Shown: positions 34,821 to 44,292, numbered from the stretch's first letter. The stretch: DNA of 64,000 bases from RH-AL1 sp965277735 (GCA_965277735.1 CBDIDO010000002.1:930001-994000), one strand, 5' to 3'. Notes: a model not told the origin generated them from the sequence alone. Translations and numbers: made by a program.

Positions 34821-35909
34821 TCAGCGCGACTCCAACCAACCGAGAACCTGATTGCTGAGCTTTGCCTGGCCGCGGCTGACAAAGACACCGATGTGGCCGC
34901 CAACGATCGGCTCCTGCGTATAGTCTTTCGCGCCGATGATCTTGGCCATCGCCTTGGTCGCGGGCGCCGGGATGATGTGGTCTGTCTCGGTATAAAAATT
35001 CAGGACCGGCATGGTGATCGCGCCGAGGTCCACCTTGCGGCCGCCGATCTCGAAGGTGCCGGCATAGAGCTTGTTGCCCTGGGAGAGGTCCTTCAGCCAT
35101 TGCCGCGCTGCGGCGCCGGTATGGTCGGGGCGATCGGCGAGCCATTTCTCCATGCGCAGGAAGTTCATCAGCTTGTCGCGGTCCTGGCCGGCGTCGATCA
35201 GCGTGAGGTTGTACTTCGACAGGCTGCGGAACGGCGTCATCATCGAGAACGCAAGGCCGCCGACGCCGCCCCGCACGTTGCCGATCGTATCGATCATCAG
35301 GTCGACGTCGTCGGGATCGAGGTTGCGCGTCCACACGTTCATGAAGCCGCGGTCGACGTGCTCGTCGATCTGATCGGCATGGAAATCGACTGGCGTCACG
35401 CAGGTGATCAGGTTGCGGATCTTGTTGCCGTGCAAGGCCGTATAGCAGAGCGACAGCACGCCGCCTTGGCAGATGCCGAGGAGATTCACCTTGTCGATGT
35501 GATGGCGCTCGCGGATCGCGTCGACGAAGCCGTCGATATAGACGTCGACGAGGTCGCTGAAGTCGTCGAACTGGTCGGCCGGCGTCGGGTGGCCCCAGTC
35601 GACGACGTAGACCGTGCTGCCGCCCTCGGCGAGGCCGCGGAGGAAGGATCGGTCCGGCTGCAGGTCGAGGATCTGCCAGGTGCCGACCATCGCGTAGAGG
35701 ACGAGGATCGGCGTCTGCACGCGCATCGGCTCGCCGACGTCGATACGATAAAGCGTGCGGCCGTTGATCTCGACGATCTTCGTGCGCGGCGTGGCCGCGA
35801 CGTCGACCTCGTTGGAGTCGATGTCTCCCAGCATGGCGGCGGCCGTGGCCGCGCGCTTGCTGAATTCCGTCAGCTCCTTGAGCCCCGGCAAGGCCATCGT
35901 CTGCGTCAT
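34821..35909 (-). CDS. phaC: Class III polyhydroxyalkanoate synthase subunit PhaC
   Basis: Catalytic subunit of the two-subunit PHA synthase that polymerises (R)-3-hydroxyacyl-CoA. The 362-residue length is that of class III (class I is about 560-600). The triad is complete: Cys147 in the lipase-like box GICQGG, Asp310 in YTETDHIIPA and His339 in VGGHIGVF. It lies 48 bases after phaE in the acs-phaE-phaC operon. Class III enzymes are best known from purple sulfur bacteria and cyanobacteria, so its presence here suggests transfer. Confidence 0.93.
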   Translation of the reverse strand: MTQTMALPGLKELTEFSKRAATAAAMLGDIDSNEVDVAATPRTKIVEINGRTLYRIDVGEPMRVQTPILVLYAMVGTWQILDLQPDRSFLRGLAEGGSTVYVVDWGHPTPADQFDDFSDLVDVYIDGFVDAIRERHHIDKVNLLGICQGGVLSLCYTALHGNKIRNLITCVTPVDFHADQIDEHVDRGFMNVWTRNLDPDDVDLMIDTIGNVRGGVGGLAFSMMTPFRSLSKYNLTLIDAGQDRDKLMNFLRMEKWLADRPDHTGAAARQWLKDLSQGNKLYAGTFEIGGRKVDLGAITMPVLNFYTETDHIIPAPATKAMAKIIGAKDYTQEPIVGGHIGVFVSRGQAKLSNQVLGWLESR

Positions 35910-35957
35910 GTCAGCCTCCCTGCATTTTCGTGCTGCCCGCGCTGTTGCAACGCGCGC

Positions 35958-36641
35958 TCAGTCGGGATGTCGCGCCTTCAGCTCCCGCACCTCGGCGCGC
36001 AGCGCATGCACTTCGCGCATCAGGCCGTGCAGACGCTGGTAGACGTCCAGCATCTCGGTGCGGGTCGGCATGTCGAGCGCTTCGGCCACCATCTCGGCGC
36101 GTTTACGGTGCCCCTGCTTCTGCTGCATCGTCAGCCGCAGCATGCGCTTCTGAAGCTCGGCGAAATCACCGGAACGGTTGAACGACATCAGCGTCCGGTC
36201 GAGGACGCTGTTCCAGACGTCCATGCCGTCCGCCACTTCGACCGTCTCGCCCTTGGCTCGACGGGCGGCGATCTCGGCCTGGAAAGCTTCGCTGGCCTTC
36301 ACCCATGCCGGCATCGCGGCGGCGAGATATTGCTGGATCAACAGCGTCATCTCGGCTGCTGAAGCCGGCGATGGCATCAGTGCCTCGTCGAGGCGCGGTA
36401 GATCGGCGAAACACGGCAGCGCGAACGCCTGCTGCATCTCGGCAATCAACGGCAGGATCGCCTGCGGCCACGCGGCGGGCGTGCCGGCGGCGCCCATCAT
36501 CATTTCCGCGGCAGGGCTACCGCGCTTCGCGAGGAGCGACTGCCATGTCTGCGTCCAAGCATTCACCGCGTCCATCGACATCGTCCAGGAGGACGCGGCG
36601 GCTGCGAAGGGATCGGCGCCGGGCTCGTTTGCACCCGTCAT
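35958..36641 (-). CDS. phaE: Class III PHA synthase subunit PhaE
   Basis: Non-catalytic partner of class III PhaC, 227 residues, mostly helical. Family-like features: an early Trp-rich region (SSWTMSMDAVNAWTQTWQSL), a central VWNSVLDRTLMSF, and a C-terminal heptad-like region RTEMLDVYQRLHGLMREVHA followed by LRAEVRELKA. The sequence is shorter than the Allochromatium protein. Its ATG overlaps the stop of the acyl-CoA ligase gene (ATGA), so translation of the two is coupled. Confidence 0.85.
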   Translation of the reverse strand: MTGANEPGADPFAAAASSWTMSMDAVNAWTQTWQSLLAKRGSPAAEMMMGAAGTPAAWPQAILPLIAEMQQAFALPCFADLPRLDEALMPSPASAAEMTLLIQQYLAAAMPAWVKASEAFQAEIAARRAKGETVEVADGMDVWNSVLDRTLMSFNRSGDFAELQKRMLRLTMQQKQGHRKRAEMVAEALDMPTRTEMLDVYQRLHGLMREVHALRAEVRELKARHPD

Positions 36642-38296
36642 AGCTGCGCGGCCTTCTCACGAAGGACGAATTTTTGGACCTTCCCCGTCGAGGTCTTGGG
36701 CAGCGGACCGAACACCACCGTCTTCGGGACCTTGAACCGGGCCATCCGCTCGCGGCAGAAGGCGATCATCGCCTCCGCGCCTGGTTCCTCCGAAGCGGGC
36801 TTCAGCTCGAGGAAAGCGCACGGCGTCTCGCCCCAGGTCGTGTCGGGACGCGCCACGACGGCGGCGAACATGACGGCGGGATGCTGCGTCAGCACCTCTT
36901 CCAGCTCGAGGCTCGAGATGTTCTCGCCGCCGGAGATGATGATGTCCTTCGAGCGGTCCTTGATCTCGATCGCGCCGTCCGCGTGCCAGACGCCAAGGTC
37001 ACCGGTCAGGTACCAGTCGCCCTCGAGCGTCCTCGTGGTCGCCTCCGGATTGGCGAGATAGCCCTTCATGATGGTGTTCCCGCGCATCATGATCTCGCCG
37101 ATGGTCGTCCCGTCGCGAGGCACCGGGCGCCGCGTCTCGAGATTGCCGACCATCACCTCCTCGAGCGTGGTGAGAGCGGCGCCTTGACGCGCCATGCGCG
37201 CGTAACGCGTCTCCGTCGGCAGGTCCGGCCAGTCGGGCTGCGCGAGCGAAACGGTGCCCGGGCCGTAGCACTCGGTCGAGCCGTAGAGGTGGGTGACCTT
37301 GAAGCCGAGGTCTTCCATGGTCCGGAGGATGGTCGAGGAGGGCGCGGCACCGCCGGTCGCGCAGCGCACCGGGCCATGCGAGAACGGCACGCGGAACTCG
37401 GGCGGTGCGTGCGCGATCATCGACAGCACGATCGGCGCGCCGCAGAGATGCGTGACCCGATGCTCGGCGATCAGCGCGAAGATCGCCGCCGGCTCGACCT
37501 TGCGCAGGCAGACCTGTGTGCCGCCGGCGGCCACGACGGCCCACGGATAGGACCAGCCGTTGCAGTGGAACATCGGCAGCGTCCACAGATAGACACTGTC
37601 GGCGTTCAGACCGAAGGTGACGGCGTTGCCGAGCGCCTGCAGATAGGCGCCGCGGTGGCTGTTGACGACGCCCTTGGGATCTCCTGTGGTGCCCGACGTG
37701 TACAGCAGGCACAGCGACTGCCATTCGTCGTCGGGCCCTTGCCAGGCGAAGTCGGCATCGCCTTCGGACAGCAGCGTCTCGTAATCGATCTCGCCGACGC
37801 GCGTGCCGCCCGCACCCGGCGCCGGAAGGTCGACGACCAAGGGCTTGTTGCGAACTTTCCCCAGCGCCTCGGCCACCAGCGGCGCGTACTCGCCATCGAC
37901 CAGCATCACCTTGGCCCCACCGTGATCGAGCGAGAAGGCGATGGTCGCAGCGTCGAGGCGCATGTTGAGCGGATTGAGCACCGCGCCCGACATCGGCACC
38001 GCATAATGCGCCTCGATCATCTCAGGGGTGTTAGGGGCGATGATCGCCACCGTGTCGAGCCGCCCGACGCCACGTCGACCCAACGCGGAAGCAAGGCGCC
38101 GGCAGCGGTCGTAGAGCTCGCCGTAGGTAACGCGACGCTCGCCGTCGATCACCGCGACCTTGCCGGCGAACGAGGCGGCCGCGCCGGACAGGAAGCTCGC
38201 CGGGGTCAACGGGACGTAATTCGCCCGCGTCCGATCGAGGCCGGTCTCGAAGGCATGCCTCTGGACGACGCTTTCCACCGCACCCGATGCGTGCAT
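36638..38296 (-). CDS. AMP-forming acyl-CoA synthetase
   Basis: Activates a carboxylic acid to its CoA thioester through an acyl-adenylate. 552 residues. ATP-binding P-loop LLYTSGTTGDPKGVV near 190, LYGSTECYGPG near 325, WYLTGDLGVW near 420, IKDRSKDIIISGGENISSLE near 440 and the C-terminal Lys in PKTSTGKVQKF. I start at ATG 38296; ATG 38305 is an alternative. As first gene of the operon with phaE and phaC it may feed hydroxyacyl-CoA into PHA or act in fatty acid uptake. A 13-bp palindrome lies 65 bases upstream. Confidence 0.9.
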   Translation of the reverse strand: MHASGAVESVVQRHAFETGLDRTRANYVPLTPASFLSGAAASFAGKVAVIDGERRVTYGELYDRCRRLASALGRRGVGRLDTVAIIAPNTPEMIEAHYAVPMSGAVLNPLNMRLDAATIAFSLDHGGAKVMLVDGEYAPLVAEALGKVRNKPLVVDLPAPGAGGTRVGEIDYETLLSEGDADFAWQGPDDEWQSLCLLYTSGTTGDPKGVVNSHRGAYLQALGNAVTFGLNADSVYLWTLPMFHCNGWSYPWAVVAAGGTQVCLRKVEPAAIFALIAEHRVTHLCGAPIVLSMIAHAPPEFRVPFSHGPVRCATGGAAPSSTILRTMEDLGFKVTHLYGSTECYGPGTVSLAQPDWPDLPTETRYARMARQGAALTTLEEVMVGNLETRRPVPRDGTTIGEIMMRGNTIMKGYLANPEATTRTLEGDWYLTGDLGVWHADGAIEIKDRSKDIIISGGENISSLELEEVLTQHPAVMFAAVVARPDTTWGETPCAFLELKPASEEPGAEAMIAFCRERMARFKVPKTVVFGPLPKTSTGKVQKFVLREKAAQL

Positions 38297-38360
38297 CCTT
38301 CGCATCCCCCACCGACGGCCGGCCCAAGCTTGGCAGCAAGGGTTTCGACCCGCAAACTCT

Positions 38361-38373
38361 GTATTCTGAATAC
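38361..38373. promoter_or_regulatory. 13-bp palindrome GNATTCNGAATNC (copy 2)
   Basis: GTATTCTGAATAC, a perfect palindrome around T, in the gap between the acyl-CoA synthetase-phaEC operon (minus) and the phasin-like gene (plus). Position suits control of both directions. Confidence 0.75.
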
Positions 38374-38474
38374 TACCCGCGAAAGGCAACCTCGACTTTC
38401 GCAAGGTTGCGCGCCAATGAGGATGGACGCGGGGTCGAGCCGGCCCGGTGCGCGGCCGGGCAGTTGGAGAGGCG

Positions 38475-39002
38475 ATGGGCATGCGAGGCGACATCGAGCA
38501 CGGCGACCATGGTCAGGCGGGCGCCTGCGACGCGAATCCGCCGATGTGGAAGCTCGGGAGCCGGATCACGACACGCAACGTACAGGCGGCCCGTAAGGCG
38601 TACCTGCGTTACGCGGAAACCGCCGAATATGCGCTCAACCGCCTCGATTCGACGACGTCGCGCGTGGGCGAGGAATTGTGGACGATGGCGACCGGAGCGC
38701 GGGACTCTTCACCGTCCCCGGATCCGAGCGGGCGTGCGGCCGCCATGAAGGCGAGAGTGGCGCGTGGTCGTGCCGATTTGCGCGACATAGCGCTGCGCGG
38801 ACAAATCGCGGCGGACACCAACGTGCGGGCCTACATGGACCATCTCGACGACCTCGCGGCCGCGCCGAGCGCCCGCAAGCTGGTGTCGGCGCAAACGTCT
38901 TATGTCTGGGATCAATGGCAGCGGTCGCTGCAGCAAGCATTCGACCTGCAGCAGAGGACGGTCGGCGCGCTGCGGAAGATGACGTCAGCGTCGACGGCTT
39001 GA
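38475..39002 (+). CDS. Phasin-like protein, probable
   Basis: This 175-residue, mainly helical, Ala- and Arg-rich protein has no signal peptide. Parts such as ARKAYLRYAETAEYALNRLD and AQTSYVWDQWQRSLQQAFDL have the amphipathic pattern of phasins, which coat PHA granules. GGAGAGG lies five bases upstream of the ATG at 38475. It is divergent from the acs-phaE-phaC operon, which supports a PHA role. The family match is by pattern only. Confidence 0.55.
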   Translation: MGMRGDIEHGDHGQAGACDANPPMWKLGSRITTRNVQAARKAYLRYAETAEYALNRLDSTTSRVGEELWTMATGARDSSPSPDPSGRAAAMKARVARGRADLRDIALRGQIAADTNVRAYMDHLDDLAAAPSARKLVSAQTSYVWDQWQRSLQQAFDLQQRTVGALRKMTSASTA

Positions 39003-39015
39003 GCGTTCCCGCGAC

Positions 39016-39891
39016 ATGACGCACGAGGATCCGGCTTTTCGGCGTAAAACGACGCGAGGCTTCGCGTCGAACCGCTTCCATGACATCGCTTATGTCGAAT
39101 GGGGGAGCCCGAGCGCCGCGGCGACCGTGATCTGCGTTCACGGCCTGACGCGTCAGGGACGCGACTTCGATGCGCTCGCATCAGCCCTGGCCGAACGCGG
39201 ATATCGGGTCGCCTGCCCCGATGTCGTCGGGCGCGGCCGCAGCGGCTGGCTGAAGGATCCGGAACTCTACGCGCTGCCGCAATACGTCAGCGACATGACG
39301 GTGCTGATCGGGCATCTCGGTGTCGAGAAAATCGACTGGATCGGCACCTCGATGGGCGGCGTCATCGGGATGGCGCTGGCGGCGGCCCAGAACACGCCGA
39401 TCCAGCGTCTCGTCGTCAACGACATTGGTCCGTTCCTGCCGCGTGCGCCGGTCCGCACGATCGGCAACAACCTGCTCGAGGCGCCGACACGCTACGCGAC
39501 TTTCGAAGAAGCGGAAGCACGCCTGCGGCGTGTCCACGCGCCGTTCGGCAAGCTCACCGACGCGCAGTGGCGGCACCTGACCGAACACAGCCTCGTGACG
39601 CTTCCCGACGGTGGGTTCCGGCCCCACTATGATCCCGGCGTCGGCAACGCATTCCGGCCCGGTCGCGTCTACGACACGAGCTTCTGGGAGATGTGGGATG
39701 CGATCCGCTGCCCGGCGCTCGTGCTGCGCGGCGCGCAATCCGACCTACTCCGGCCCGAGACCGCGGAGGAGATGACCCGCCGCGGTCCGCGCGCCAGGCT
39801 CGTCGAGATTGCCGATTGCGGTCACGCGCCGGCGCTGCTGGACGACGGGCAGATCGATGTCGTGACCGACTGGCTCGGACCGGCGGCGTGA
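39016..39891 (+). CDS. Alpha/beta hydrolase
   Basis: This 291-residue hydrolase has the oxyanion motif VHGLTRQGRD at about 41-50, nucleophile Ser112 in the GTSMGG elbow, an acidic residue in LRGAQSDLLRP and a His in DCGHAPALLD near the end. No signal peptide. It begins 13 bases after the phasin-like gene and continues the plus-strand operon. A PHA depolymerase, esterase or lactonase role is possible; the sequence does not settle this. Confidence 0.88.
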   Translation: MTHEDPAFRRKTTRGFASNRFHDIAYVEWGSPSAAATVICVHGLTRQGRDFDALASALAERGYRVACPDVVGRGRSGWLKDPELYALPQYVSDMTVLIGHLGVEKIDWIGTSMGGVIGMALAAAQNTPIQRLVVNDIGPFLPRAPVRTIGNNLLEAPTRYATFEEAEARLRRVHAPFGKLTDAQWRHLTEHSLVTLPDGGFRPHYDPGVGNAFRPGRVYDTSFWEMWDAIRCPALVLRGAQSDLLRPETAEEMTRRGPRARLVEIADCGHAPALLDDGQIDVVTDWLGPAA

Positions 39892-39901
39892 CCATCAGCC
39901 C

Positions 39902-40771
39902 GTGACAAGCTCGAGCACACTCGGCGATGAAAGCCGGCCCGTTTCCAGCGAGCGCCTCGTCAGACGAGATGCGCCGGCACTGGAATTCCTGGTCTGTCGG
40001 CCCGCCGGTCCGGCAGCCGGCGCGCCGGTGCTGTTCCTCCATGGCGCGTTTGCGGGCGCGTGGTGCTGGCAGGAAAGCTGGCTGCCCCGCATGGGGGAGG
40101 CCGGGCGCTTCGCGACGGCGGTCAGCCTGCGCGGCCACGGCAGCAGCGAGGGACGAGACAGCCTCCGGTTGGCTGGCCTCGTTGAATTTCAGGACGATCT
40201 GGCCGACGCGATCCGCGCCATGCCGTCGCCGCCGGTCGTGGTCGCACATTCGCTTGGCGGCCTGCTCGCGCAGCAGATCCTCGGACGCGTCGTCGCGGGA
40301 ACGGTCGGCATCCGCGGCCTCGTGCTTGTCGGCTCGCTGCCGCCCGAAGGCCTGGCGCTGATGGCGCCCTGGCTCACCCTGACAAACTGGCTCGCGGTCC
40401 TTTCCGGCACCATGGACTTGCGCCGGGCATCCTCGTTCACCGACCGCCACAGGCGCTCCGGCGACGGAACATGGAATGCGACCGTGGCGGCAGCCTACGC
40501 GGCTTATAGCGGCGATGTCGCCTTCACCGGCTTGGCACAGGCGTTGATCCCACACCCGGTCGCGCCCGCATGGCTCGCCCGCGTGCCAGTATTGGCCCTG
40601 CACGGGGCGGACGATCCCCTGATCGACAGAGCGACAGCCGTGCGGACGGCGGCCTACCACAACGCGGACTATGTGCGCGTTCCAAAGGCTGGCCACTATC
40701 CCATGCTTGGCCGGCATGCGATCGCCGGCGCCGACGCATTGCTCGGGTGGATGCAGGGCCGCGGCCTGTAG
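39902..40771 (+). CDS. Alpha/beta hydrolase
   Basis: A second, different alpha/beta hydrolase, 289 residues, starting at GTG 39902, ten bases after the previous stop. HGAFAGAWCW forms the oxyanion region, Ser117 lies in VAHSLGG, Asp in LHGADDPLID and His in KAGHYPMLG. Pattern is that of esterases/lactonases acting on small esters. Probably co-transcribed with its neighbours. Confidence 0.87.
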   Translation: MTSSSTLGDESRPVSSERLVRRDAPALEFLVCRPAGPAAGAPVLFLHGAFAGAWCWQESWLPRMGEAGRFATAVSLRGHGSSEGRDSLRLAGLVEFQDDLADAIRAMPSPPVVVAHSLGGLLAQQILGRVVAGTVGIRGLVLVGSLPPEGLALMAPWLTLTNWLAVLSGTMDLRRASSFTDRHRRSGDGTWNATVAAAYAAYSGDVAFTGLAQALIPHPVAPAWLARVPVLALHGADDPLIDRATAVRTAAYHNADYVRVPKAGHYPMLGRHAIAGADALLGWMQGRGL

Positions 40772-40826
40772 TGCTTCGCCCTTTGCGCATCGGGGCGCGC
40801 GCTCGAGACACGGAGAGGTTCCGACG

Positions 40827-41987
40827 ATGGCGAACAGACAGAGCCAATCACGACCTTTCAAGGTCGCCTGGGACGCCGCCACGCACGCGCGTACCCAGGC
40901 CCTGGCGCGCGCCTATCGCTTGCCACGCCTTCCGGACCCCGCTGGCTGGACCTACGGATGCGACCCCGCCTTCCTGGAAGAGCTGCGGACCTACTGGCTC
41001 GACGGTTTCGACACCGCCGCAGCCGCCGACGAGCTCAATCGCTTTCCGCAGAGCCTCGTCACGATCGAAGGCCTGGATCTGCATGTCGTGCATGTCGTCG
41101 GCGAGGCGCAGGGGGGGCGCCCGCTTCTCCTCAGCCACGGTTGGCCCGGCTCGATCTACGAGTTCTGGTCGGTAATCGAGCCCCTGGCCTTTCCCTCGCG
41201 CCACGGCGGACGTGCGGAAGACGCCTTCGACCTCGTCATCCCCGCCCTGCCCGGCTTCGGCTTTTCCGGCAAGCCGGCGTCGCCGATCGGCGCGCGAACG
41301 ACGGCGCGGCTGTTTGATGCGCTGATGCGCGAAGTCCTCGGCTATGACCGCTACCTCGCGCAGGGCGGCGACTGGGGGGCCGGGGTCAGCGCGTGGCTTG
41401 GCCTCGACCACGCGAAGTCGCTCCGCGGCATCCACCTGAACTACCTGCTCGTTCAGCCCGACGCCGAGGCGGAGAGCGAGGCCGAGCGAGCCTGGAAACG
41501 GGACTTCGCGGAGAAGGAACGGACGCTCGGTGCCTATGCCGCGCTGCACGCGACGCGGCCGCTCTCGCTCGGTTACGCGATGGCCGACAATCCCGTCGCG
41601 CAACTGGCCTGGCTCGTCGAGCGCTTCCACGATTGGGCGGACCTGCGCGAGCGATCTTTCGCCGAGGTCTTCTCGAAGGACACGCTGCTGACGAACGCGA
41701 TGCTCTACCTGCTCACCGACTCCTTCCCGACCGCGACCTGGTACTATGCCGGGGCGATCGCCGAGGGCGTCCGGCGCATGCCGCAGGGACGACGGGTCGA
41801 GGTGCCGACGGCTTTTTCCGCCTACAGGGATCCGCGCTCGCGCAATCCGCCGCGGGAATGGGTTGAGCGCGGCTACAACTTGACCCGCTGGCGCGACATG
41901 CCGCGCGGTGGCCATTTTGCCGCGATGGAGGTGCCGGACTTGTTCGTCGCCGACCTTCGCGGGTGGGCGCGCGAGATGGAGAGTTGA
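40827..41987 (+). CDS. Epoxide hydrolase (EHN domain family)
   Basis: Hydrolyses an epoxide to a vicinal diol through an alkyl-enzyme ester. 386 residues with the N-terminal EHN region (residues about 9-115, beginning PFKVAW and including WTYGCDPAFLEELRTYWLDG), the oxyanion HGWPGS at 104-109, nucleophile Asp182 in GGDWGAGV and the base His in PRGGHFAAMEVPDLF near the C-terminus. Two Tyr in the cap (around TWYYAG) would activate the epoxide. In this cluster its diol product is a natural substrate for the PQQ dehydrogenase encoded at 55216-57030. Confidence 0.92.
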   Translation: MANRQSQSRPFKVAWDAATHARTQALARAYRLPRLPDPAGWTYGCDPAFLEELRTYWLDGFDTAAAADELNRFPQSLVTIEGLDLHVVHVVGEAQGGRPLLLSHGWPGSIYEFWSVIEPLAFPSRHGGRAEDAFDLVIPALPGFGFSGKPASPIGARTTARLFDALMREVLGYDRYLAQGGDWGAGVSAWLGLDHAKSLRGIHLNYLLVQPDAEAESEAERAWKRDFAEKERTLGAYAALHATRPLSLGYAMADNPVAQLAWLVERFHDWADLRERSFAEVFSKDTLLTNAMLYLLTDSFPTATWYYAGAIAEGVRRMPQGRRVEVPTAFSAYRDPRSRNPPREWVERGYNLTRWRDMPRGGHFAAMEVPDLFVADLRGWAREMES

Positions 41988-41988
41988 G

Positions 41989-42963
41989 ATGAGCAAAGCG
42001 ATCGTTTTGCGCCAGCACGGCGATCCAGACGCCCTAGTGTTCGAGGACGTCGACGTCGCGCAGCCGGCGGTCGGCGAACTGTTGATCCGGCAGACCGCCA
42101 TCGGCGTGAACTTCCACGACGTCTATGTGCGGTCCGGCCTCTACCAGACGCTTCCGCTTCCCGGGATTCCCGGCATTGAGGCTGTCGGCATCGTCGAGGC
42201 AGTCGGTTCCGGCGTTGAGGATTTCGTCACCGGCCAGCGCATCGGCTACGTGACCGGGGCCTACGGCGCTTATGCCGAGCGGCGCGTGCTGCCGGCTGCG
42301 ATCGCCGTGCCCCTGCCGGATGCGCTGACGGATATCGAAGCCGCCTCGATCCTCCTAAAAGGGCTGACCGCCTGCATGCTTCTCCAAGACGCCTACAAGG
42401 TCGAGAAGGGCGCATCGGTGCTGGTGCACGCGGCGGCGGGTGGCGTCGGGCAGATCCTTTGCAACTGGGCGCGGCACCTCGGCGCGCATGTCATCGGGAC
42501 GACGGGCTCGCCGGAGAAGATCGGGATCGCGGAGGCCGCGGGTGCGCACGAGGTTCTCGACTATCGCGCGCACGACTTCGTCGACAAGGTGCGCCGGCTG
42601 ACCGACGGCAACGGTGTCAACGTCGCCTACGACGCCATCGGTCGCGACACGTTTCAGGAGTCGCTCGCATGCCTCGCCACCTTCGGCATGCTCGTGAACT
42701 ACGGGCAGGCATCGGGGCCCGTCGATCCGATTTCGCCCTCGGCGCTCGCCGCGAAATCGAACTCGCTGACGCGTCCGATCATCTTCCATTGGCTTCGCGA
42801 CCCGGCGGTCGCGAAGCGCCTTTCGTCGAGCCTGTTTGCGGCGATCGACACCGGCGTCGTCCGCCCGCAGACGAGCCTCTCGCTGCCCCTTCGCGACGCC
42901 GCCGAGAGCCACTGGGCCCTCGAGCAGCGCCGGACGGCCGGATCCGTGGTCCTCATGGCGTAA
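41989..42963 (+). CDS. Quinone oxidoreductase-like zinc-free MDR protein
   Basis: NADPH-dependent medium-chain reductase of the quinone oxidoreductase (QorA) type, 324 residues. GVNFHDVYVRSGLYQT near 40-55, PGIEAVGIVEAVG and the nucleotide-binding VHAAAGGVGQILCNWA near 145-160 are typical; zinc ligands are absent. It begins one base after the epoxide hydrolase stop (TGAGATG), so it is in the same operon. It may reduce an enone or quinone formed during catabolism. Confidence 0.92.
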   Translation: MSKAIVLRQHGDPDALVFEDVDVAQPAVGELLIRQTAIGVNFHDVYVRSGLYQTLPLPGIPGIEAVGIVEAVGSGVEDFVTGQRIGYVTGAYGAYAERRVLPAAIAVPLPDALTDIEAASILLKGLTACMLLQDAYKVEKGASVLVHAAAGGVGQILCNWARHLGAHVIGTTGSPEKIGIAEAAGAHEVLDYRAHDFVDKVRRLTDGNGVNVAYDAIGRDTFQESLACLATFGMLVNYGQASGPVDPISPSALAAKSNSLTRPIIFHWLRDPAVAKRLSSSLFAAIDTGVVRPQTSLSLPLRDAAESHWALEQRRTAGSVVLMA

Positions 42964-42983
42964 CGCCCGGCCTTCGTGGGATT

Positions 42984-42996
42984 GCATTCCGAATGC
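42984..42996. promoter_or_regulatory. 13-bp palindrome GNATTCNGAATNC (copy 3)
   Basis: GCATTCCGAATGC, a perfect palindrome, lies between the quinone oxidoreductase stop and the 2-hydroxyacid dehydrogenase start, which suggests separate control of the latter. Confidence 0.75.
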
Positions 42997-43047
42997 GTCC
43001 CGCTAACGGTGCTGCCCGACGAGAAGACGCACGACAGGGATTTGAAA

Positions 43048-44292
43048 GTGAACGCACCCAGGACCGGGCTCGAGGGACCGGCCAAGCGCATGGCGTCCGC
43101 CGGGGCGCAGACACCCGGGCCAGTTGCGCCGCCGACACCCCGGCGATCGCCGCCGAGGCAAACCTGCATCGAGGACCTCCGGCGTGAGGGACGCCGGCGC
43201 GCGCCAAAGATGTTCTTCGATTACGTCGAGGCGGGTTCGTTCACCGAGAGCACGCTTCGCGCCAATGTCGACGATTTCGCAGGGATCAAGCTGCGCCAGC
43301 GCGTGGCGATCAACATGGCGGATCGCAATCTGGCGGTGAAGATCGCCGGCGCGCCGGCGAGCATGCCGATCGCGCTGGCGCCGACCGGGCTCACCGGGAT
43401 GCTGCACCCCGACGGTGAAATCCACGCGGCACGTGCTGCGGCGAAGGCCGGTGTGCCCTACACGCTCTCGATGATGAGCATCTGCTCGATCGAGGACCTC
43501 GCGGCGCATACCGACGCACCGTTCTGGTTCCAGATGTATGTAATGCGCGATCGCGTCTTCATCGACCGGATGATCGACCGAGCCGAGGCCTTGGGCGTCG
43601 AGACACTGATGCTGACGCTAGACCTGCAGATCATGGCGCAGCGCCACAACGACGTGAAGAACGGGCTGTCCTGCCCGCCGCGGATGACGCTGCGCAACAT
43701 CGCCAATCTCGCAACGAAGCCACGCTGGTGCCTCGACATGCTTCGCACGCAGCGGCGGACGTTCGGCAATATCGTCGGCCACGCATCGAACGTCAGCGAT
43801 CTCCGCTCGCTGTCGGCCTGGACCTCGCAGCAGTTTGATCCGACCTTGGACTGGGACGACGTCAAACGAATTCGCGATCGCTGGAAGGGCAAGCTGATCC
43901 TGAAGGGCATCCTCGACCCGCGCGACGCCGAGATCGCGGCATGCACGGGCGCGGAGGCGCTGATCGTCTCCAACCACGGCGGGCGGCAGCTCGATGGCGC
44001 GCTGTCGTCGATCGCGGCCCTGCCGGAGATCGTTGCCGCGGCCGGCGACAAGATCGAGATCACGATGGACGGCGGCATCCGCACGGGCCAGGACGCCTTG
44101 CGCGCGCTGGCGCTCGGCGCAAAGAGCGTATTCGTCGGGCGCGCGTTCCTCTACGGGCTCGCAGCAGGCGGTGAGGCGGGCGTCACCCAGAGCCTCGGCT
44201 TCCTGCGCAACGAGCTCGACACGGCGATGGCGATGTGCGGCCTCAAGGACGTGCGGGACGTCGGGCCGCACATCCTCCATCGGGTCGCGTAG
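43048..44292 (+). CDS. FMN-dependent 2-hydroxyacid dehydrogenase/oxidase (LldD family)
   Basis: Oxidises an L-2-hydroxyacid such as lactate to the 2-oxoacid. 414 residues from GTG 43048 (AGGGA seven bases upstream). Family sites: FFDYVEAGSF, LAPTGLTGM, FQMYVMRD, LTLDLQIM, Lys286 in LILKGILDP and catalytic His310 in SNHGGRQLDG. A basic, Pro-rich N-terminal extension of about 38 residues is unusual; a later ATG at 43090 is possible. Context with an AldA-like dehydrogenase suggests that it takes 2-hydroxyacids made from diols. Confidence 0.9.
   Translation: MNAPRTGLEGPAKRMASAGAQTPGPVAPPTPRRSPPRQTCIEDLRREGRRRAPKMFFDYVEAGSFTESTLRANVDDFAGIKLRQRVAINMADRNLAVKIAGAPASMPIALAPTGLTGMLHPDGEIHAARAAAKAGVPYTLSMMSICSIEDLAAHTDAPFWFQMYVMRDRVFIDRMIDRAEALGVETLMLTLDLQIMAQRHNDVKNGLSCPPRMTLRNIANLATKPRWCLDMLRTQRRTFGNIVGHASNVSDLRSLSAWTSQQFDPTLDWDDVKRIRDRWKGKLILKGILDPRDAEIAACTGAEALIVSNHGGRQLDGALSSIAALPEIVAAAGDKIEITMDGGIRTGQDALRALALGAKSVFVGRAFLYGLAAGGEAGVTQSLGFLRNELDTAMAMCGLKDVRDVGPHILHRVA

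Noticed and set aside
36674..38596. Long plus-strand open frame opposite the acyl-CoA synthetase gene
   Set aside because: Antisense shadow; the minus strand has all AMP-ligase motifs and operon coupling to phaE.
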